DNA of 64,000 nucleotides from contig JAUSND010000008.1 in assembly GCA_030646295.1 (NCBI GenBank), positions 1 to 64,000 on the forward strand. The letters are read 5' to 3'. This DNA comes from Moraxellaceae bacterium. Lineage in GTDB: Bacteria > Pseudomonadota > Gammaproteobacteria > Pseudomonadales > Moraxellaceae. The notes beneath the pieces are model-generated. The model was not told where the DNA came from and ran no database searches. It was given only the letters and a program-made list of their open reading frames with translations. Made by a program: the position numbers and the translations under genes. Numbering within the stretch: position 1 is the first letter of the stretch; each line of letters begins with the position of its first letter. Shown piece after piece: positions 1 through 8,538 of the stretch.

Positions 1-127
1 GTGTCAAGCATCTTGTTCAAATTATTTCGTCGTCACCAACAATCCAACTTTTACAAGACACTCACAACCCGCTGATTTTCCTGAAGTTTTTAATTCCAGT
101 CCGTACCAGCGCGTCGGTGTGGGGCGC

Positions 128-155
128 ATTATAGGGAGCTGCGGAAAGGAGTCAA
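128..155 (-). promoter_or_regulatory. Strong leftward sigma-70 promoter, stable-RNA-like
   Basis: On the minus strand there is TTGACT (150-155), a 16-bp spacer and a perfect TATAAT (128-133), followed by a GC-rich discriminator (GCGCCCC) of the kind seen at stringently controlled rRNA promoters. The DNA upstream of the -35 is A-rich, like an UP element. A second TTGACA (2-7, minus strand) at the edge could be the -35 of a downstream promoter. No protein start follows inside the window. In P. aeruginosa a 16S gene lies next to tyrZ, so an rRNA operon beyond the left edge is the likeliest target; that is inference. I see nothing else in 1-226. Confidence 0.6.
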
Positions 156-226
156 ACCCTTTTTGACAGTTTTCAGTGCAAAGCTGCTCGACCGCTGCTT
201 TTTTGTGCAAAAACGGTCAGGGCTGA

Positions 227-1429
227 TCACTTTTCCAGCGATACGCGTGCAATGGCCTTCTTGCCCGCCTGAATCACATGCTGACTGCCGGCCTGCATGC
301 GGAAATCTGCAGGCGCCTGCTCCCCGTCTATATAGACACCACCGCGTGATATCACATCTTTGGCCGCTGCCGAGTTCTTAGTCAAGCCGGTGCGATTAAG
401 GACGGCCATGAGCGGCAGATCGGCCTGACCATCGGCAGAGATGGTTATGGCTGGTACATCTTCGGGAATCTCGCCCTTGGCGAGGACGTTGCCCGCTGCC
501 TTATGGGCATTGAGCGCAGCCTCTTCGCCATGGAAGCGGGTGATGAGCTCTTCGGCGAGGATTTTCTTGATGTCCTGGGGATTGCGACCACTGTCCACTT
601 CCTGACGAAAACCTTCCACTTCCTCGATCGCACGGAAGCTGAGCAACTCAAAGTAGCGCCACACAAGCGCATCAGGCATGGACAACAGTTTCTGGTACAT
701 CTCGCCGGGGGTGTCGGCCACACCTATATAATTGTTCAGTGACTTTGACATTTTCTGCACGCCATCCAGGCCCTCGAGGATTGGCATGGTCAGGATGCAC
801 TGCGGTTTCTGGCCATAGCGCGTCTGCAGGGTACGCCCCATGAGCAGATTGAACTTCTGGTCGGTGCCGCCCAGCTCGACATCTGCCTCGAGCTCGACAG
901 AGTCGTAGCCCTGCAGCAATGGATAGAGGAACTCGTGGATGGCGATGGGCTGCTGGTTGTTGAAGCGCTTGGTGAAGTCGTCGCGCTCCATCATGCGGGT
1001 GACGGTGTACTGTGCGGCGAGACTGATGAGGTCGGCCGCGCTCTTCTGCCCCATCCACTCGGAATTGAACACGACGCGGGTGCGGGCAGGGTCCAGAATC
1101 TTGAAAACCTGCTCTTTGTAGCTTTTGGCGTTCTCCAGCACCTGCTCGCGGGTGAGCGGTTTGCGGGTGACATTCTTGCCTGTGGGATCGCCGATCATGC
1201 CGGTGAAGTCGCCAATAAGGAAAATGACGTCGTGGCCAAGCTGCTGGAAGGTGCGCAGCTTGTTCATGAGCACCGTGTGGCCCAGATGAAGATCCGGCGC
1301 AGTGGGGTCGAAGCCCGCCTTGACGCGCAATGGCCGACCTTCGCGAAGGCGCTCCAGCAGCTCTTCTTCCTGGATGAGCTCTTCGCAGCCGCGTTTGATC
1401 AGGGCAAGTTGTTGTTCCGGCGTCGTCAT
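227..1429 (-). CDS. tyrS: Tyrosyl-tRNA synthetase (TyrS/TyrZ type)
   Basis: Charges tRNA-Tyr with tyrosine in the cytoplasm. This is a 400-residue class I synthetase. The HIGH motif appears as HLGH at residues 48-51, the KMSKS loop is intact at 226-230, and the C-terminal third (about 335-400) is an S4-like RNA-binding domain. It matches the Pseudomonas 'TyrZ' form almost residue for residue by memory. The frame stays open to a GTG at 1477, but family members begin at the equivalent of MTTPEQQ, and a TAGAAT -10-like hexamer at 1462-1467 would place the transcript start inside the longer form, so ATG 1429 is preferred. No good Shine-Dalgarno is visible. It is divergent from anmK. Confidence 0.96.
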   Translation of the reverse strand: MTTPEQQLALIKRGCEELIQEEELLERLREGRPLRVKAGFDPTAPDLHLGHTVLMNKLRTFQQLGHDVIFLIGDFTGMIGDPTGKNVTRKPLTREQVLENAKSYKEQVFKILDPARTRVVFNSEWMGQKSAADLISLAAQYTVTRMMERDDFTKRFNNQQPIAIHEFLYPLLQGYDSVELEADVELGGTDQKFNLLMGRTLQTRYGQKPQCILTMPILEGLDGVQKMSKSLNNYIGVADTPGEMYQKLLSMPDALVWRYFELLSFRAIEEVEGFRQEVDSGRNPQDIKKILAEELITRFHGEEAALNAHKAAGNVLAKGEIPEDVPAITISADGQADLPLMAVLNRTGLTKNSAAAKDVISRGGVYIDGEQAPADFRMQAGSQHVIQAGKKAIARVSLEK

Positions 1430-1520
1430 AATGGCGGGACCCAAGGCATGGAAAGCCGCGGATTCTATCACTATCACGCCCGGCCATACGCTACCCTAGC
1501 AAGTCAGGAGGAAGGCAGTG

Positions 1521-2630
1521 ATGAGCGAGCTCTACATAGGATTGATGTCAGGGACCAGCCTGGACGGAATTGATGCCGTGCTGGTGGACTTTGCCGATGG
1601 AGTGCGCCTGGTCGGCACCCACACGATTGCCATGCCGGACGACTTGCGCGCCAGACTGATGGCGCTATGCCAGAGTGGCCCGGAAGAGATTGAGCGCATG
1701 GGCCGGGTGGACAGTGAGCTGGGGGAGCTGTTTGCTGCGGCGTCCATGGGTGTCCTGCACAGCAGCGAACACAAGGCCGCCGAGGTACGGGCTATCGGCA
1801 GCCATGGCCAGACAATCCGGCATCGCCCCTATGGACAGCACGCGTTCACCTTGCAGATTGGCGACCCGAATGTCATTGCGGAGCGCACCGGGATTACGGT
1901 TGTGGCCGATTTCCGGCGACGCGACATTGCCGCCGGCGGACAGGGTGCTCCGCTGGTACCGGCATTTCATGCAGCAGTATTCGGCCATGCCGTGCGCAAC
2001 CGGATCATCCTGAATCTGGGCGGGGTAGCCAATATCACCGTGCTGCCTGCAGGCGAGCCGGCAGCCACTCGCGGCTTTGATACCGGTCCGGCCAACCTGC
2101 TGATGGATGCCTGGAGCATGGCCTGCAGGGGCCTGGCCTTTGATGCAGGTGGCGAATGGGCTGCGTCCGGGGACGTCAGCCTGCCGCTGCTGAACCGGCT
2201 GCTGTCGCATCCTTTCCTTGGCCGCGAAGCCCCCAAGAGCACAGGGCGTGAGGAATTCAATCTGGACTGGTTACGTTCCGAGCTGGATCTGCTGGCCGAA
2301 CGGGTGAGTGATGTGGATGTGCAGGCAACACTGCTGGAGTTCACCTGCGAGACCGTGGCAGAAGCCATCGGGACCCTCGGCCTGGCGAGTGGCGATCTGT
2401 TCCTGTGTGGTGGTGGTGCGCACAACACGACACTACAACACCGACTGGCACAACGCTTGCCACAATGGACGCTGGACAGCACCAGCGCACTGGGAATTGC
2501 ACCGGGCTGGGTAGAGGCGACTGCATTTGCCTGGCTGGCGCGCCAGCGCATGGAGCAGCGCCCGGGCAATATGCCGGCGGTTACAGGCGCCTCAGGCTAC
2601 AGGTTGCTGGGTGGGATTTACCCGCCCTGA
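1521..2630 (+). CDS. anmK: Anhydro-N-acetylmuramic acid kinase
   Basis: Phosphorylates and opens 1,6-anhydro-MurNAc to MurNAc-6-phosphate in cell-wall recycling. The N-terminal GLMSGTSLDGID signature (residues 7-18) is the phosphate-binding segment of this sugar kinase family, and later glycine-rich motifs (LNLGGVANIT, GFDTGPAN, LCGGGAHN) are typical. Length 369 is normal. The frame also allows a GTG at 1518, but an AGGAGG Shine-Dalgarno at 1506-1511 is better spaced for ATG 1521. It converges with erpA across only 14 bases. The gene sits beside tyrS as in Pseudomonas. Confidence 0.95.
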   Translation: MSELYIGLMSGTSLDGIDAVLVDFADGVRLVGTHTIAMPDDLRARLMALCQSGPEEIERMGRVDSELGELFAAASMGVLHSSEHKAAEVRAIGSHGQTIRHRPYGQHAFTLQIGDPNVIAERTGITVVADFRRRDIAAGGQGAPLVPAFHAAVFGHAVRNRIILNLGGVANITVLPAGEPAATRGFDTGPANLLMDAWSMACRGLAFDAGGEWAASGDVSLPLLNRLLSHPFLGREAPKSTGREEFNLDWLRSELDLLAERVSDVDVQATLLEFTCETVAEAIGTLGLASGDLFLCGGGAHNTTLQHRLAQRLPQWTLDSTSALGIAPGWVEATAFAWLARQRMEQRPGNMPAVTGASGYRLLGGIYPP

Positions 2631-2644
2631 GACATACCGGCAGA

Positions 2645-2986
2645 TCAGACCGAAAAGGAGGAGCCGCAGCCGCAGGTGCTGGTGGCATTGGGGTTGTTGA
2701 CCACAAACTGCGAGCCCTGAAGGCCTTCCTTGTAGTCAATCTCGGAGCCCGCCAGATACTGGAAGCTCATCGAGTCCACCAGCATGGTGACGTCGCCGTT
2801 GGTGAACAGAGAGTCCCCTTCCTTCACTTCACTGTCGAAGGTGAAGCCATAGGAGAAGCCCGAGCAGCCGCCACCGGTAATGTAGACGCGGAGCTTGAGA
2901 TCGGGATTACCTTCGCCCTCGCGCAACTTGCGAACCTTGTTGGCGGCGCTGTCGGTAAGGTTCATGGCTTGTGCCATGTCATTCAT
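2645..2986 (-). CDS. erpA: Iron-sulfur cluster insertion protein ErpA (A-type carrier)
   Basis: Small A-type carrier that delivers Fe-S clusters to apoproteins, including isoprenoid-pathway enzymes. The three conserved ligand cysteines are present: Cys41 in GGGCSGF and Cys105/Cys107 in the C-terminal [11 protein letters not shown]. The protein is 113 residues from ATG 2986, close to E. coli ErpA (114). An upstream GTG (2995) and an internal ATG (2976) are alternative starts; none has a strong ribosome site. SufA and IscA are the nearest paralogues, but the C-terminal sequence and the position between anmK and argC favour ErpA. Confidence 0.93.
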   Translation of the reverse strand: MNDMAQAMNLTDSAANKVRKLREGEGNPDLKLRVYITGGGCSGFSYGFTFDSEVKEGDSLFTNGDVTMLVDSMSFQYLAGSEIDYKEGLQGSQFVVNNPNATSTCGCGSSFSV

Positions 2987-3047
2987 GGGGATCACCGGAT
3001 ACTGGACGGTTGTCGGTGCTGATTATCCTAAAGACCAAGCAAAATGG

Positions 3048-3476
3048 TCAACCATTAGTTTCGGCTGGCGGGGCAGATTGCCCGGTACCCGGCTTGTGCT
3101 CAATGCGGGGAATGGCATTTTCGCTGTGCAGCAGGCTGCCGTTGATCTGGGCACCCATCACCATTTCCATGGTCTTGTAGTAGACGTTGCCGTTGATCTG
3201 GGCATTGGCGGCCAGCTCTATGTGCTGACCCGCATAGACATTGCCGTTCACGACACCATTGATGACGATGTGCGGCACCCGGATTTCGCCCGTTACTTCA
3301 CCATGCACATGCAGGCTGCCTTCATCCGAGAGGATATTGCCGTTTACCTTCCCCTCGACATGCAGACCGCCGATGAAGGAGATGTCCCCGGTCACTTCGG
3401 TATTACGCGCCACATAACTGTGGTCTTTGTAGTTATTGGCCTTGTAGGCACTGCCAGTCTTTTTCTTGCCGAGCAT
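3048..3476 (-). CDS. Bactofilin family cytoskeletal protein
   Basis: Polymer-forming bactofilin (DUF583) of 142 residues. A short positively charged N-terminus (MLGKKKTG) precedes about 90 residues of regularly spaced Gly/Val/Ile-rich strands (VEGKVNGNI, VHGEVTGEI, VINGVVNGNVY), the signature of the right-handed beta-helix that self-assembles without nucleotide. The tail is Pro-rich and probably unstructured. Bactofilins scaffold cell-wall enzymes or polar structures; the specific role here is unknown. The start is set by GAGGAG six bases upstream of the ATG. It lies 31 bases after the membrane protein at 3508-4212 and is probably cotranscribed with it. Confidence 0.88.
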   Translation of the reverse strand: MLGKKKTGSAYKANNYKDHSYVARNTEVTGDISFIGGLHVEGKVNGNILSDEGSLHVHGEVTGEIRVPHIVINGVVNGNVYAGQHIELAANAQINGNVYYKTMEMVMGAQINGSLLHSENAIPRIEHKPGTGQSAPPAETNG

Positions 3477-3507
3477 GCTGTGCTCCTCAACTAATCGGAT
3501 TAGTGGC

Positions 3508-4212
3508 TTATCCCTGGCCCTGTATTTCCCATTTGAAACTTTTCTGGATGCGCTGCCCCTTGCTGGAGGTCAGGACGATATCCACGCGTTCCGGCCGCAG
3601 GCCGGCCGGTAATTCCCATTCTCCGGAAAGACTCTGGAAGTACTGGAAGCCGAAGTGGCTGTCGCCCACCGGAACGGTGACGCTGCGGCCTCCGGCAACA
3701 AGCTTTGCCTCGATTTTTCCGGCGATTTCGGCCGAGTTGCTACTGACCTGGGTCAGCAGCAGGCGGTACTGGACCCGCCCCGGCTTGCCAGTGGACTGCA
3801 GGTCGAAACGTTCGACCGTCAATCCCTGTGAAACCCCCTTGGGGGAAAGGAGGCGCTTGTAGAGCGCCACCTGCTCCTCAAGGGAATTCATGCTGGCGAG
3901 CAGATTCTTGTTTTCCTGGCGCAACTGTTCGGTTGCGTCCAGAACAATCTCGCGATCATGCAGTGCTACTGCCGCCTCGTCACGTATGGCCTGGGACTGG
4001 TCGGCATACATACGGACCGTCTGTCGCAAACGCTGCACTTCTTCGGGGGTGGCGCCCGTTGTCTTGATGCCGTAACGGGAGCCTGCATAAAAGCCGCCAA
4101 CCCCTGCGGCAATGATCAGGATGACACCGCCGATGCCAAGCGAAAGGTTGCGAAACGGGCGGTATGGCACCAGCACCAGTCTCTGCAGGGTCTCTCGCTC
4201 GCGTCGGAACAT
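3508..4212 (-). CDS. DUF6776-like single-pass membrane protein with coiled coil
   Basis: 234 residues. A basic cytoplasmic N-terminus (MFRRERETLQR) is followed by one membrane segment at about 24-45, then a heptad-rich Gln/Glu/Leu coiled coil at about 55-120, then a C-terminal globular beta-rich domain. This layout matches a family found beside bactofilin genes in Pseudomonas relatives; I recall it as DUF6776 but cannot verify that. Function is unknown. A role in positioning or anchoring the neighbouring bactofilin is an inference from adjacency. It follows argC by 10 bases on the same strand. Confidence 0.75.
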   Translation of the reverse strand: MFRRERETLQRLVLVPYRPFRNLSLGIGGVILIIAAGVGGFYAGSRYGIKTTGATPEEVQRLRQTVRMYADQSQAIRDEAAVALHDREIVLDATEQLRQENKNLLASMNSLEEQVALYKRLLSPKGVSQGLTVERFDLQSTGKPGRVQYRLLLTQVSSNSAEIAGKIEAKLVAGGRSVTVPVGDSHFGFQYFQSLSGEWELPAGLRPERVDIVLTSSKGQRIQKSFKWEIQGQG

Positions 4213-4222
4213 GCATCAATCC

Positions 4223-5254
4223 TCAGGGCAGAAGTGCGATCTGCGTCAGGCCCGCTGTTTCGGGCAGGCCACACATCAGGTTCATGTTCTGGATGGCCTG
4301 GCCGGCGGCGCCCTTCACCAGATTATCGATGACCGACAGCACAACAACAGTGTCGCCGCCTTGTGGACGGTAGACCGCGATGCGGCAGGTGTTGGCGCCC
4401 TTGACACTGCGCGTTTCCGGCGTGGAGCCGGGCGGCATGACGTCAACAAACGGTTCGTTGGCATAGGCACTCTCGAACAGCGCCTGCAAGTCACCTGCAT
4501 CCTTTACCAGCGTGCCGTAGAGGGTGGCGTGGATGCCACGGATCATGGGCAGCAAATGCGGGACGAACGTGAGCCCGACAGCCTCTGATGACATGCCGGC
4601 AAGGCCCTGGGAAATTTCCGGCAAATGCCGGTGTCCATTGACACCATAGGCCTTGAAGGACTCACCGGCTTCGGCAAAGAGGGCATGGACCTCGGCCTTG
4701 CGACCGGCCCCGGAGACACCGGACTTGGCATCTGCCACCAGACGCGATGCGTCAATCAAACCGGCCTTGAGCAGGGGCATGAAACCAAGCTGTACTGCAG
4801 TGGGATAACAGCCGGGATTGCCGACAATGCGCGCCGCCCTGATGGCATCGCGATTCACTTCCGGCAGCCCGTAAACCGACTCGGCGAGAATGTCCGGGCA
4901 GGAGTGAGGCATGCCATACCATTTTTCGAAGGTGGCAAGATCCTTGAGGCGGAAGTCGGCACCCAGATCAATGATCTTGACCCCGCGCGCCAGTAACTCG
5001 GGCGCCTGCTTCATGGCGACACCATGCGGTGTTGCGAAAAAGACGACATCGCAGGCTCCCAGTGTTTCCAGGCTGGGCTCACTGAACGCCAGATCGACAT
5101 GGCCGCGAAGGCTGGGGAACAGCTGTGCCACCGGCATGCCCGCCTCGGAGCGGGAGGTAATGGCCTGAAGCTTGACGTCCGGATGCTGCGCCAGCAGACG
5201 CAGAAGCTCTACACCTGTATAACCGGTACCGCCAACGATGCCTGCCTTGATCAC
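4223..5254 (-). CDS. argC: N-acetyl-gamma-glutamyl-phosphate reductase
   Basis: NADPH-dependent third step of arginine biosynthesis, making N-acetylglutamate semialdehyde. The N-terminal Rossmann motif [10 protein letters not shown] (residues 5-14) binds NADPH, and the catalytic cysteine is Cys149 in GNPGCYPT. Length 343 is typical. It starts at a GTG preceded by AGGTGG; no better ATG lies nearby. It begins the leftward run argC, the DUF6776-like gene and the bactofilin. Confidence 0.96.
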   Translation of the reverse strand: MIKAGIVGGTGYTGVELLRLLAQHPDVKLQAITSRSEAGMPVAQLFPSLRGHVDLAFSEPSLETLGACDVVFFATPHGVAMKQAPELLARGVKIIDLGADFRLKDLATFEKWYGMPHSCPDILAESVYGLPEVNRDAIRAARIVGNPGCYPTAVQLGFMPLLKAGLIDASRLVADAKSGVSGAGRKAEVHALFAEAGESFKAYGVNGHRHLPEISQGLAGMSSEAVGLTFVPHLLPMIRGIHATLYGTLVKDAGDLQALFESAYANEPFVDVMPPGSTPETRSVKGANTCRIAVYRPQGGDTVVVLSVIDNLVKGAAGQAIQNMNLMCGLPETAGLTQIALLP

Positions 5255-5293
5255 GGGTCCACCTGCTTGTCACTAATGGGGGCTAGGGGCGGG

Positions 5294-5322
5294 ATTATCG
5301 GCCATGACCCCGGATGGGGCAA
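5294..5322 (-). promoter_or_regulatory. Candidate sigma-70 promoter of argC
   Basis: Minus strand: TTGCCC (5317-5322), 17-bp spacer, GATAAT (5294-5299). A transcript would start near 5287, about 33 bases before the argC GTG. No convincing ArgR operator is visible over it. Confidence 0.5.
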
Positions 5323-5395
5323 ATCACCTTGTTGTGTAGCAATGTAACCCAAGTATTTGGCAGACTTGCAAAATATCCCCCGGAGCCCTCTTGTC

Positions 5396-5824
5396 ATGAC
5401 GCTGCTTTGGCTGAAGGCCTTACACCTGATCGCTGTCGTGTGCTGGTTTGCCGGCCTGTTTTATTTGCCACGGCTGTTTGTCTATCACGCCCAGGCCGAG
5501 GATGTGGCTGGGCGGGAGCGTTTCAAGATCATGGAGCGCAAGCTGTACCGGGGCATCATGTGGCCCTCGATGCTGGCTACGGTAGTGCTGGGTGGCTGGA
5601 TGCTCATGAGCAACTGGGACATTTACCGGACGCAGGGCTGGATGCATGCCAAGCTGACACTGGCAGTGCTGCTGATCATTTACCACTTCCTGTGTGGTCA
5701 GCACCTGCGTGCCCTGCGCGATGACCGCAGCACCAGATCCCATGTGTATTTCCGGGTATTCAATGAACTGCCTGTACTGGCACTGGTCGGCATCGTCATC
5801 CTGGTCATCGTGAGGCCGTTCTGA
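5396..5824 (+). CDS. hemJ: HemJ/CopD-type protoporphyrinogen IX oxidase
   Basis: Four-helix membrane protein of 142 residues resembling HemJ, which oxidises protoporphyrinogen IX to protoporphyrin IX late in heme synthesis. The conserved histidine is His10 (LKALHLIAVVCWFAG) and the conserved lysine is Lys86 (GWMHAKL), the two residues implicated in heme b binding in HemJ. An in-frame TTG at 5357 would add 13 residues not expected in the family, so ATG 5396 with GGAG upstream is chosen. Its stop overlaps the thiD start (TGATG). Co-location with hemL downstream supports a heme role. Confidence 0.88.
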   Translation: MTLLWLKALHLIAVVCWFAGLFYLPRLFVYHAQAEDVAGRERFKIMERKLYRGIMWPSMLATVVLGGWMLMSNWDIYRTQGWMHAKLTLAVLLIIYHFLCGQHLRALRDDRSTRSHVYFRVFNELPVLALVGIVILVIVRPF

Positions 5825-6624
5825 TGCGCCCCGTCGTGTTGTGTTTTTCGGGGCTTGACCCCTCGGGCGGCGCCGGGCTGCAGGCTGACATCGAGGCTGT
5901 TGCCGCACTGGGCGGGCATGCCGCTGTGATATGCACTGCACTGACCATTCAGGATTCGCAGCGGGTTTACGGCTTTGAGGCGGTTTCACCCGGCCTGATC
6001 AGGCAGCAGGCGGAAAAGGTACTGGCTGATTTGCCTGTCGCCGCGATCAAGCTGGGCATGCTGGGTTCTGCTGCGATTGCAGCGGCTGTTGCCGATTTGC
6101 TGACCGCGCACCCGGACATTCCCGTGGTACTGGACCCGGTGCTGGCCGCCAACTCGGGCGGAAGCCTGGCGGATGATGATCTTGCCCAGGGGCTGCTGCG
6201 GCTGTTTCCGCTGGCGACCGTGATCACTCCCAACTCGGTCGAGGCGCGCCGGCTGGCTGAAACCGGTGATCTGCCCCAGGCCATCCTGAAGCTGCAGTCA
6301 TACGGGGCGCGGCACATCCTGCTCAAGGGCGGGCATGAGCCCGGCACGGCGATAATCAACGAGCTTCATGGCGAGGGAGGGCTGCTCTCATCAAGCCGGG
6401 TTGCCCGTCTGGACGGGGAATTTCATGGGTCCGGCTGCACGCTGGCCTCGGCGCTGGCCACAGGTCTGGCGAGCGGACTCACGCTGCAGGCCGCAGTGTC
6501 GCAGGCAGAAAGCTTTGTTGCCGCTGCCCTTGCACGGGCTGACCGTCCACGCCACAGCGGACAGTTTCTGCCCGTGAGAGTGCTGCCTCAGCCTGCCTCC
6601 GGCACAACAGGCGAACCGGCATGA
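5824..6624 (+). CDS. thiD: Hydroxymethylpyrimidine/phosphomethylpyrimidine kinase
   Basis: Ribokinase-fold kinase that phosphorylates HMP and then HMP-P to give HMP-PP for thiamine synthesis. Visible motifs are the substrate-binding GLDPSGGAGLQAD (residues 10-22), the LDPVLAANSGG segment, and the C-terminal anion hole FHGSGCTLASA with the catalytic Cys region. Length is 266. It is translationally coupled on both sides: start overlaps the hemJ stop, and the stop overlaps the thiE ATG (ATGA). No TPP riboswitch is visible upstream, where coding sequence is continuous. Confidence 0.95.
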   Translation: MRPVVLCFSGLDPSGGAGLQADIEAVAALGGHAAVICTALTIQDSQRVYGFEAVSPGLIRQQAEKVLADLPVAAIKLGMLGSAAIAAAVADLLTAHPDIPVVLDPVLAANSGGSLADDDLAQGLLRLFPLATVITPNSVEARRLAETGDLPQAILKLQSYGARHILLKGGHEPGTAIINELHGEGGLLSSSRVARLDGEFHGSGCTLASALATGLASGLTLQAAVSQAESFVAAALARADRPRHSGQFLPVRVLPQPASGTTGEPA

Positions 6625-7232
6625 ATCTGCAGCGCGGGCTCTACGCCATTACCGATACAACACTGCTGGCCGGGCGACTGGCCAACGCGGTCGATGCTGC
6701 CCTGAAAGGGGGGGCTGTTCTGGTGCAGTACCGTGACAAATCCGCTGATACTGCCCGACGACTGGAAGAAGCCATGGCGCTGCGCATGCTGTGCCGCCAG
6801 CACCATGTGCCATTACTCATCAATGATGACGTTGAGTTGTGTCTGGCTGTTGGTGCTGACGGGGTTCATCTGGGCAGAACCGACGGCTCTTTGCAAAGGG
6901 CTCGTGCCCGCCTGGGTGAAGGCGCAATCATTGGTGCCACTTGCCATGACTCACTGGAGTTTGCTGCCGAGGCGGCGTCCAATGGCGCCAGCTATCTGGC
7001 CTTTGGTGCCATGTACTCCTCGGAAACCAAACCGGGCGCCTCTCCCGCCTCTTTGCAGACACTGACCGACGCGCGCAGGTTTGGACTTCCCGTAGTGGCG
7101 ATTGGCGGGCTTAGCATTGATAATGCCGCGCCTGTGATTGCCGCCGGCGCCGACTGCGTGGCCGTCATCAGTGACCTTTGGTCAGCGGCTGATATTACCG
7201 CCCGTGCCCGCGACTTTACCCACCTATTCTGA
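6621..7232 (+). CDS. thiE: Thiamine-phosphate synthase
   Basis: Joins HMP-PP and HET-P (THZ-P) into thiamine monophosphate. This is a TIM barrel of 203 residues with QYRDKS (residues about 36-41), [21 protein letters not shown], the GATCHD loop, and a C-terminal phosphate-binding VVAIGGL and [10 protein letters not shown]. Its ATG overlaps the thiD stop by four bases, so the two are coupled. The adjacent hemL begins 23 bases after the thiE stop. Confidence 0.95.
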   Translation: MNLQRGLYAITDTTLLAGRLANAVDAALKGGAVLVQYRDKSADTARRLEEAMALRMLCRQHHVPLLINDDVELCLAVGADGVHLGRTDGSLQRARARLGEGAIIGATCHDSLEFAAEAASNGASYLAFGAMYSSETKPGASPASLQTLTDARRFGLPVVAIGGLSIDNAAPVIAAGADCVAVISDLWSAADITARARDFTHLF

Positions 7233-7255
7233 CATGCACTTTTGCCGAGCCCGCC

Positions 7256-8533
7256 ATGAGCCGATCTGACGAACTGTTTTCCGCCGCCTGCCGTCACATT
7301 CCTGGTGGCGTGAACTCTCCTGTGCGCGCTTTTCGCGGCGTGGGCGGCACACCGGTATTTTTTGCGCGGGCCAATGGCGCCTATCTGTTTGATGCCGATG
7401 GCCGCCAGTACATTGACTATGTTGGCTCATGGGGCCCGGCGATCCTGGGGCATGCCCACCCTGACGTGATCCGCGAAGTGCAGGAAGCGGCAGTCAACGG
7501 CCTGACCTTTGGCGCGCCCACCGAGCTGGAAGTACGCATGGCGGACAAGGTGTGCGAGCTGCTTCCCTCCATGGACATGGTGCGCATGGTCAGCTCCGGA
7601 ACAGAAGCGACCATGAGTGCCATCCGGCTCGCTCGTGGCTATACCAACCGTGATGTGCTGGTGAAGTTTGAAGGCTGCTATCACGGCCATGCAGATTCTC
7701 TGCTGGTCAAGGCCGGATCCGGCGCCCTCACGCTGGGTGTACCAAGTTCGGCGGGCGTACCCGCCAGTCTGGCACAGCACACGGTCACGCTGGAATTCAA
7801 CAACCTCGCCCAGACCGAGGAATACTTCCGCCAGAATGGCGAGAAAGTGGCCTGCATTATTGTCGAGCCCGTCGCCGGCAACATGAACTGCATTCCGCCT
7901 GCTCCGGGCTTTCTTGAAGGTCTTCGTGCCCTGTGCGACCAGTATGGGACGGTGCTGATTTTTGATGAAGTGATGACGGGCTTTCGTGTTGCCCTCGGCG
8001 GGGCGCAGGCGCATTACGGCGTAACACCCGACCTGACCACACTGGGCAAGGTGATTGGCGGTGGCATGCCGGTTGGTGCATTTGGTGGAAAGCGCGCCAT
8101 CATGGAAAAAATTGCACCGCTGGGCCCGGTGTACCAGGCCGGAACACTCTCGGGCAATCCGATCGCCATGCGGGCAGGGCTAAAGACGCTGGAGCTGATT
8201 TCTGCTCCCGGTTTTTTTGAGCGCCTGACCGAGAAAACAGCGGCCTTGTGCCAAGCCATCGAACACGCCGCGCAGGAAAACGGTGTTGCACTCACCACCA
8301 ATCAGGTCGGCGGCATGTTCGGGCTGTTCTTTACGGACAAGAAAGTGGGCAGTTATGCCGACGCCATGGCCTGCGACACCGATGCCTTCAAACACTTTTT
8401 CCATGCAATGCTTGATGAGGCGGTTTACCTTGCCCCCTCTGCATTTGAGGCTGGTTTTGTATCTGCCGCCCATACCGCCGACGATATTGCCGCCACCCGC
8501 GCAGCGGCAACTAAAGCACTCAAGAGACGCTGA
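7256..8533 (+). CDS. hemL: Glutamate-1-semialdehyde 2,1-aminomutase
   Basis: PLP enzyme making 5-aminolevulinate from glutamate-1-semialdehyde, committed step of C5-route tetrapyrrole synthesis. The PLP-binding lysine is Lys264 in [17 protein letters not shown]. The aspartate of FDEVMTGFR and the [16 protein letters not shown] phosphate loop are present. Length 425 matches the family. It is in the same rightward run as hemJ, thiD and thiE, so one transcript may supply both heme and thiamine enzymes. Confidence 0.97.
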   Translation: MSRSDELFSAACRHIPGGVNSPVRAFRGVGGTPVFFARANGAYLFDADGRQYIDYVGSWGPAILGHAHPDVIREVQEAAVNGLTFGAPTELEVRMADKVCELLPSMDMVRMVSSGTEATMSAIRLARGYTNRDVLVKFEGCYHGHADSLLVKAGSGALTLGVPSSAGVPASLAQHTVTLEFNNLAQTEEYFRQNGEKVACIIVEPVAGNMNCIPPAPGFLEGLRALCDQYGTVLIFDEVMTGFRVALGGAQAHYGVTPDLTTLGKVIGGGMPVGAFGGKRAIMEKIAPLGPVYQAGTLSGNPIAMRAGLKTLELISAPGFFERLTEKTAALCQAIEHAAQENGVALTTNQVGGMFGLFFTDKKVGSYADAMACDTDAFKHFFHAMLDEAVYLAPSAFEAGFVSAAHTADDIAATRAAATKALKRR

Positions 8534-8538
8534 TACCC

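Noticed and set aside
22-210. A 62-codon minus-strand frame at the left edge
   Set aside because: It spans a near-consensus promoter and has no ribosome site or family resemblance.
5355-5371. A sigma-54-like TTTGGCAGACTTGCA before hemJ
   Set aside because: GG and GC are seven bases apart; functional -24/-12 promoters need ten.
5700-5824. Possible TPP riboswitch ahead of thiD
   Set aside because: The DNA before thiD is hemJ coding sequence with a TGATG overlap; no riboswitch core is visible.
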